In this document: one piece after another, positions 61,143 to 64,000 of the stretch
How positions within the stretch are numbered: position 1 is the first letter of the stretch
Layout of the letters: each line of letters begins with the position of its first letter
Assembly (NCBI RefSeq): GCF_039652615.1
Contig: NZ_JBDJAC010000005.1
Span: 1-64,000, forward strand
From: Fulvimarina sp039652615
Lineage (GTDB): Bacteria; Pseudomonadota; Alphaproteobacteria; Rhizobiales; Rhizobiaceae
Direction: 5' to 3'
DNA: 64,000 nucleotides
The notes under the pieces: model-generated
Databases searched by the model: none
The model's input: the letters and a program-made list of their open reading frames with translations, nothing else
Told to the model about the DNA's origin: nothing
Position numbers and translations under genes: made by a program

Positions 61143-61209
61143 AATCGGGCTTTGGCCCATACCGAGGGGCCGTTGAAACCAACGGTTTCATAAGGCCGCC
61201 GGCATAAGA
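61143..61209 (+). repeat. Intergenic palindromic repeat, family A, copy 3 (between convergent genes)
   Basis: Core GAAACC-AAC-GGTTTC with flanks GGGCCGTT and AAGGCCGCCGGCATAAG. It fills most of the 118 bases between the stops of hemH and the N-formylglutamate amidohydrolase gene. Same relation to genes as copy 2. Confidence 0.7.
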
Positions 61210-61220
61210 CCACAAATGGT

Positions 61221-62120
61221 TCATTCCGCCGCGATGGAGCTCGGATAGGTTTCACGCACTTTCTGGGACACCCAGGAAAAGATCATCTTGAGATCGCGGG
61301 CGACCTTCGAGAAATCGCCGCTCTTTTTAAATTCCATTTCTTCGGAATAAAGCGCGCGCGAGATCTCGACCTGTAGCACATGCTCGCCGATCGCGGGTCT
61401 GCCATAGCGCTGGGTTATGTAGCCGCCGGCATAGGGCTTGTTCCGCATGACGTCGTAACCGGCGCGGGAAAAGCTCGAGGTCACGAAAGAGACGAGGCGC
61501 GCCGCGGCACTCGTCCCATATCGGTCGCCGATAATGATGTTCGAGCGCCTTGTGCCGACTGCCGGCTTCACGTTTGACGGCATCGAATGGCAGTCGATCA
61601 GGATCGCGACGCCGTGAACGCGTTTCGTTTCCGCAATCAGGTCCGCAAGGGCCGCGTGGAAGCTGCCGTGATAGGTATCGATGCGCTCAAGACCCTCCTC
61701 GACGCTCATCGGCCCTCGATAGATCTCGGTGTTCTCCGCGACGATTTTCGGGATGGTGCCCAGACCGCCTGCGACGCGAATCGAGCGCGTGTTGACGTAG
61801 TCGGGCAATGGGCCATCGAACATTGCCGGATCGAGCTCATAAGGCTCCCGGTTCACGTCGAGAAAAGCGCGTGGAAATTGCGCGGCGATCATCGGCGCGC
61901 CCAGATCCGTCACGAAGTGGTAGAGATCATCGATGAACAGGTCTTCCGAGCGTCGGATGAGATTGGACGGCAACCGCGAACGCTCAAGGAAGGAAACGGG
62001 ATAATCCCGCCCGCTATGGGGCGAACAGAAGATCAGGGGCGTCGTCATCTCGTCCGGCCTGCGGATCACGAAGGCGGGCTTTTCGCCCTCAGCGGTCGTA
62101 ATGGTCGGAATGGAGTTCAA
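61221..62120 (-). CDS. N-formylglutamate amidohydrolase
   Basis: 299 residues of the FGase fold. FCSPHSGRDYP, AQFPRAFLDVNREPYELDP and VAILIDCHSMP are the family blocks with zinc ligands. It hydrolyses N-formylglutamate, the last step of one histidine-degradation pathway, though such orphan members may act on related N-formyl amino acids. Divergent from cpdR. Confidence 0.92.
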   Translation of the reverse strand: MNSIPTITTAEGEKPAFVIRRPDEMTTPLIFCSPHSGRDYPVSFLERSRLPSNLIRRSEDLFIDDLYHFVTDLGAPMIAAQFPRAFLDVNREPYELDPAMFDGPLPDYVNTRSIRVAGGLGTIPKIVAENTEIYRGPMSVEEGLERIDTYHGSFHAALADLIAETKRVHGVAILIDCHSMPSNVKPAVGTRRSNIIIGDRYGTSAAARLVSFVTSSFSRAGYDVMRNKPYAGGYITQRYGRPAIGEHVLQVEISRALYSEEMEFKKSGDFSKVARDLKMIFSWVSQKVRETYPSSIAAE

Positions 62121-62339
62121 CTCAGCCTCTTCAGACGTTCGTCTGATCTATTCGGCAGACGTGGATTGGGGAGCGACCGCATCAGCTTTGCGACCGTTTG
62201 TGGACCTTGTCTGAAAATAGCCTCTTAACCGTAGAGTTCCAATCTCTTTAGGTTTTATGACATCGTTCTGATATATACGCGAACGAGAAGAAGGCGCGCA
62301 ATTAAAGGCGTTGCCGGCTTAATAACCTGGATCAAGACG

Positions 62340-62705
62340 ATGACGAAAATCCTTCTGGCGGAAGACGACAACGACATGCGCCGTTTCCTGGCAAAGGCCC
62401 TGGAGCGCGCCGGCTACGAAGTGGTTTCCTTCGACAATGGCGGCAGCGCATATGAACGCCTTCGCGAGGAACCGTTCTCTCTGCTCCTCACCGATATCGT
62501 CATGCCGGAGATGGACGGCATCGAACTGGCGCGCCGCGCGACAGAACTCGATCCCGACCTGAAGGTGATGTTCATCACCGGCTTCGCGGCTGTCGCGCTC
62601 AATCCGGACTCCAAGGCCCCGAAGGATGCCAAGATCCTGTCCAAGCCTTTCCATCTGCGTGAACTCGTCGACGAAGTCGGCCGGATGCTGGAAGACGCCG
62701 CCTGA
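62340..62705 (+). CDS. cpdR: Cell-cycle response regulator CpdR
   Basis: 121-residue single-domain receiver: KILLAEDDNDMRRFLAKALE, acceptor Asp52 (LLTDIVMPEMDG), Thr in FITGFAAVALNPDSKAP and Lys in LSKPFHLREL. This sequence pattern is diagnostic of CpdR in alphaproteobacteria. Unphosphorylated CpdR recruits ClpXP substrates in Caulobacter; the CckA-ChpT phosphorelay controls it. The usual neighbour order amidohydrolase - cpdR - tRNA-Val is kept. Confidence 0.93.
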   Translation: MTKILLAEDDNDMRRFLAKALERAGYEVVSFDNGGSAYERLREEPFSLLLTDIVMPEMDGIELARRATELDPDLKVMFITGFAAVALNPDSKAPKDAKILSKPFHLRELVDEVGRMLEDAA

Positions 62706-62737
62706 TTAGCCATCCATCAGGAGGCCATTTTGCGATC

Positions 62738-62769
62738 GGTTCGGCGGCCCATAATTTTCCCGCCGAACC
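62738..62769 (+). terminator. Hairpin after cpdR
   Basis: Arms GGTTCGGCGG and CCGCCGAACC (10 bp perfect) with a 12-base loop, about 35 bases after the cpdR stop. No T tract follows. Confidence 0.55.
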
Positions 62770-62772
62770 CTA

Positions 62773-62801
62773 TTGACCGGGACAAAGGCCTATGGTCTAT
62801 G
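62773..62801 (+). promoter_or_regulatory. Promoter of tRNA-Val
   Basis: -35 TTGACC (62773-62778), 17-base spacer, -10 TCTATG (62796-62801), placing the start about 8 bases before the mature tRNA. Confidence 0.65.
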
Positions 62802-62815
62802 CCCCCTCGTCGGAT

Positions 62816-62890
62816 GGGCGTGTAGCTCAGCGGGAGAGCACTTCGTTGACATCGAAGGGGTCACAGGTTCAATCCCTGTCACGCCCACCA
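62816..62890 (+). tRNA. tRNA-Val (anticodon GAC)
   Basis: 75 bases. Acceptor stem GGGCGTG pairs with CACGCCC; D arm GCTCAGCGGGAGAGC; anticodon arm CTTCG-TTGACAT-CGAAG with anticodon GAC; T arm ACAGG-TTCAATC-CCTGT; genomic CCA present at the 3' end. Confidence 0.97.
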
Positions 62891-63209
62891 TCCGGCTCAC
62901 AATTCTTGAAATCAGCTTTTGAGCGTCGCGCATTGCGACCGGTCGATCGATCGTGGGAAAGCCCGGGTATTCATTGCCGGTATGGTTTGCCGGGACGCGT
63001 TGATCCTTGAGCGGCGACATTCAGCGAGCTCCATAACCGGTCGCAGATCAGCGAACCGAGGCTCAACGCTTCAGCGGTCACCTGAAGCACGCATCGCACC
63101 CAGGAGCATTCTTCAGCGTGCGATTTCTATTCGGCTTCGCCCCCTGCTTCCACGGATGCTTCAAGCGCATCCGGCGCCTAAGGGGCGGACATCGCCCGCT
63201 CCGGCGCCT
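62891..63209. other. Spacer of about 320 bp between tRNA-Val and the GNAT gene
   Basis: No gene. Contains small hairpins (for example GGATGC..GCATCC near 63147-63171). tRNA genes are common integration sites, but no integrase or attachment duplicate is visible here. Confidence 0.4.
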
Positions 63210-63827
63210 CTATCCGCTCAAATCGAGACGCCGTATCCAGAATTGCATCGGCTTCTCGCTTTCGTCCGCCTCGCCGATATCCCGCCAGGACATCGGGGCT
63301 TCGATTCCTTCGACACGGCGATAGCCACGCTTGATCCAGAATCCGTCGAGAGGCTGGTAATCGTCCGGTTTCATCGGATGATCGTCGGGGCGCACGACGC
63401 CGCAGAACGAAACGATGGAATAGCCCTGTTCGCGCGCCGCCGCCTCCCGTTCGTCGAAGAAGGCATGCCCGATTCCAAATCCGCGCCATTCGGGAAGCAG
63501 CACCGACTCGGCGCAGTAAAAGACGTCGCCCGGATCGATCCCGTTGGACGCGAATGCCTCGGCAAGCTGTGGCTGATGATCGGCAAGAGGCGACGCGGTC
63601 GATGCCCCGACCACCGCGCCGTCCGGCGATGTCGCGAGAGTCACGACAGCGCCATCGGACTCGGCATAGGTCCTCAGATATTCGGCCTCGTAGTCCAGAT
63701 CACCGTCATAAAGATACGGATAGGCCCGGAAGACACGGGTTCTCAGGCGCGCGACATCACCGAGAACGTCCAGCACCTCCTCACCGCTGAGGCGCCGGAC
63801 GGTCGGCTTTTCACTCTCAAGCGGCAT
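63210..63827 (-). CDS. GNAT-family acetyltransferase
   Basis: About 205 residues from the ATG at 63827. The acetyl-CoA segment is ESVLLPEWRGFGIGHAFFDE (RGxGxG variant RGFGIG), with FCGVVRPDDHPMKPDDYQPLD downstream. Substrate is unknown. The start overlaps the end of the upstream gene by 11 bases, which supports this start and coupling. Confidence 0.8.
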   Translation of the reverse strand: MPLESEKPTVRRLSGEEVLDVLGDVARLRTRVFRAYPYLYDGDLDYEAEYLRTYAESDGAVVTLATSPDGAVVGASTASPLADHQPQLAEAFASNGIDPGDVFYCAESVLLPEWRGFGIGHAFFDEREAAAREQGYSIVSFCGVVRPDDHPMKPDDYQPLDGFWIKRGYRRVEGIEAPMSWRDIGEADESEKPMQFWIRRLDLSG

Positions 63828-63999
63828 CAGAACGGAATGCACCGTCGCACGAGGGCGTTTCGTCCGCGCGGATCTTCGAATTTCGGGTCGCACCGATCGA
63901 GCGTATCCGATCGCTGGCATCCGTCAAAAGATCGATCTCGCAGACACGAACCTCAGGTGCGTCAGCCCCCGCTGCCGAAGGTGCGGTATAGCGCTTGCG
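63817..63999 (-). CDS. C-terminal end of a gene cut by the window edge (possibly a carbon-nitrogen hydrolase)
   Basis: An open frame on the minus strand enters from the right edge and ends in TGA at 63817-63819. The reading is about 60 residues, including EVRVCEIDLLTDASDRIRS and IGATRNSKIRAD. The pattern of a short strand followed by a helix resembles the end of nitrilase-family enzymes, which are often encoded with GNAT genes, but the match is weak. It overlaps the GNAT start. Confidence 0.45.
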   Translation of the reverse strand, partial: RKRYTAPSAAGADAPEVRVCEIDLLTDASDRIRSIGATRNSKIRADETPSCDGAFRSDAA

Positions 64000-64000
64000 C

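Noticed and set aside
62792..63010. Short open frame over the tRNA
   Set aside because: It is just the tRNA-Val sequence read as codons.
1..64000. CRISPR arrays, prophage or antiphage islands
   Set aside because: No regularly spaced repeats, integrases, phage structural genes or known defence cores were found; the direct repeats are far apart and palindromic.

Overview
The window reads as a chromosomal segment of an alphaproteobacterium of the order Hyphomicrobiales (Rhizobiales). The basis is gene content and order: a circularly permuted ssrA beside sspB, an Omp10-type lipoprotein before hemH, an Omp25/31-type porin-like barrel, cpdR next to a tRNA-Val, homospermidine synthase, the degP - two-component pair - glnE cluster, and the trpS-usp-nfuA-tsaB-rimI-plsC-miaB-phoH-ybeY-corC-lnt housekeeping run. 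Base composition is high GC with long false reading frames opposite almost every real gene. A family such as Aurantimonadaceae is possible, but that is only an inference.

Layout. 1-662: right end of an IS3-family element. 798-2984: nitrate/nitrite-sensor-type chemoreceptor. 3639-7017: TerB/DUF533 protein, YciB, a small membrane protein and ccmBA. 7060-17953 (minus strand): lnt, corC, ybeY, phoH, miaB, plsC, rimI, tsaB, nfuA, a universal stress protein and trpS, covering translation quality control, tRNA modification, Fe-S assembly and envelope lipids. 18075-20256: mutarotase-like enzyme, LysE exporter and NUDIX hydrolase. 20415-27626: glnE, histidine kinase, response regulator and DegP. 27974-32512: TraB/GumN-like protein, D,D-carboxypeptidase, DEAD-box helicase and a polyhydroxyalkanoate-system protein. 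32592-41523: an accessory-looking stretch of small regulators and enzymes (PilZ, stand-alone receiver, serine hydrolase, SleB hydrolase, Uma2 nuclease, YebC, GFA enzyme, BLUF photoreceptor, metallo-hydrolase, rhodanese, SMP-30). 41650-47720: outer-membrane barrel, then the operon hflK-hflC-DUF2065-degP. 47944-50951: thyA-folA, split tmRNA, sspB, DUF4169 and a ribbon-helix-helix protein. 51157-56600: YcbK-like peptidase, sigma-54 regulator and M3 oligopeptidase. 56731-64000: PhnA, homospermidine synthase, NTF2-like protein, omp10, hemH, N-formylglutamate amidohydrolase, cpdR, tRNA-Val, a GNAT protein and the tail of another gene.

A recurrent theme is protein quality control and regulated proteolysis: two DegP proteases, HflKC (the FtsH modulator), tmRNA with the ClpXP adaptor SspB, and CpdR (a ClpXP regulator in related bacteria). 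No CRISPR array, prophage or secondary-metabolite cluster is visible.

The least explained signals are families of intergenic palindromic repeats. Family A has a GAAACC-NNN-GGTTTC core and sits mainly at gene 3' ends. Family B is an 80-bp repeat ending exactly on the stop codons of two genes of the hfl-degP operon (67 of 80 positions identical by hand alignment). Family C is a 33-bp motif. These, and the split tmRNA, are the items I would check first.
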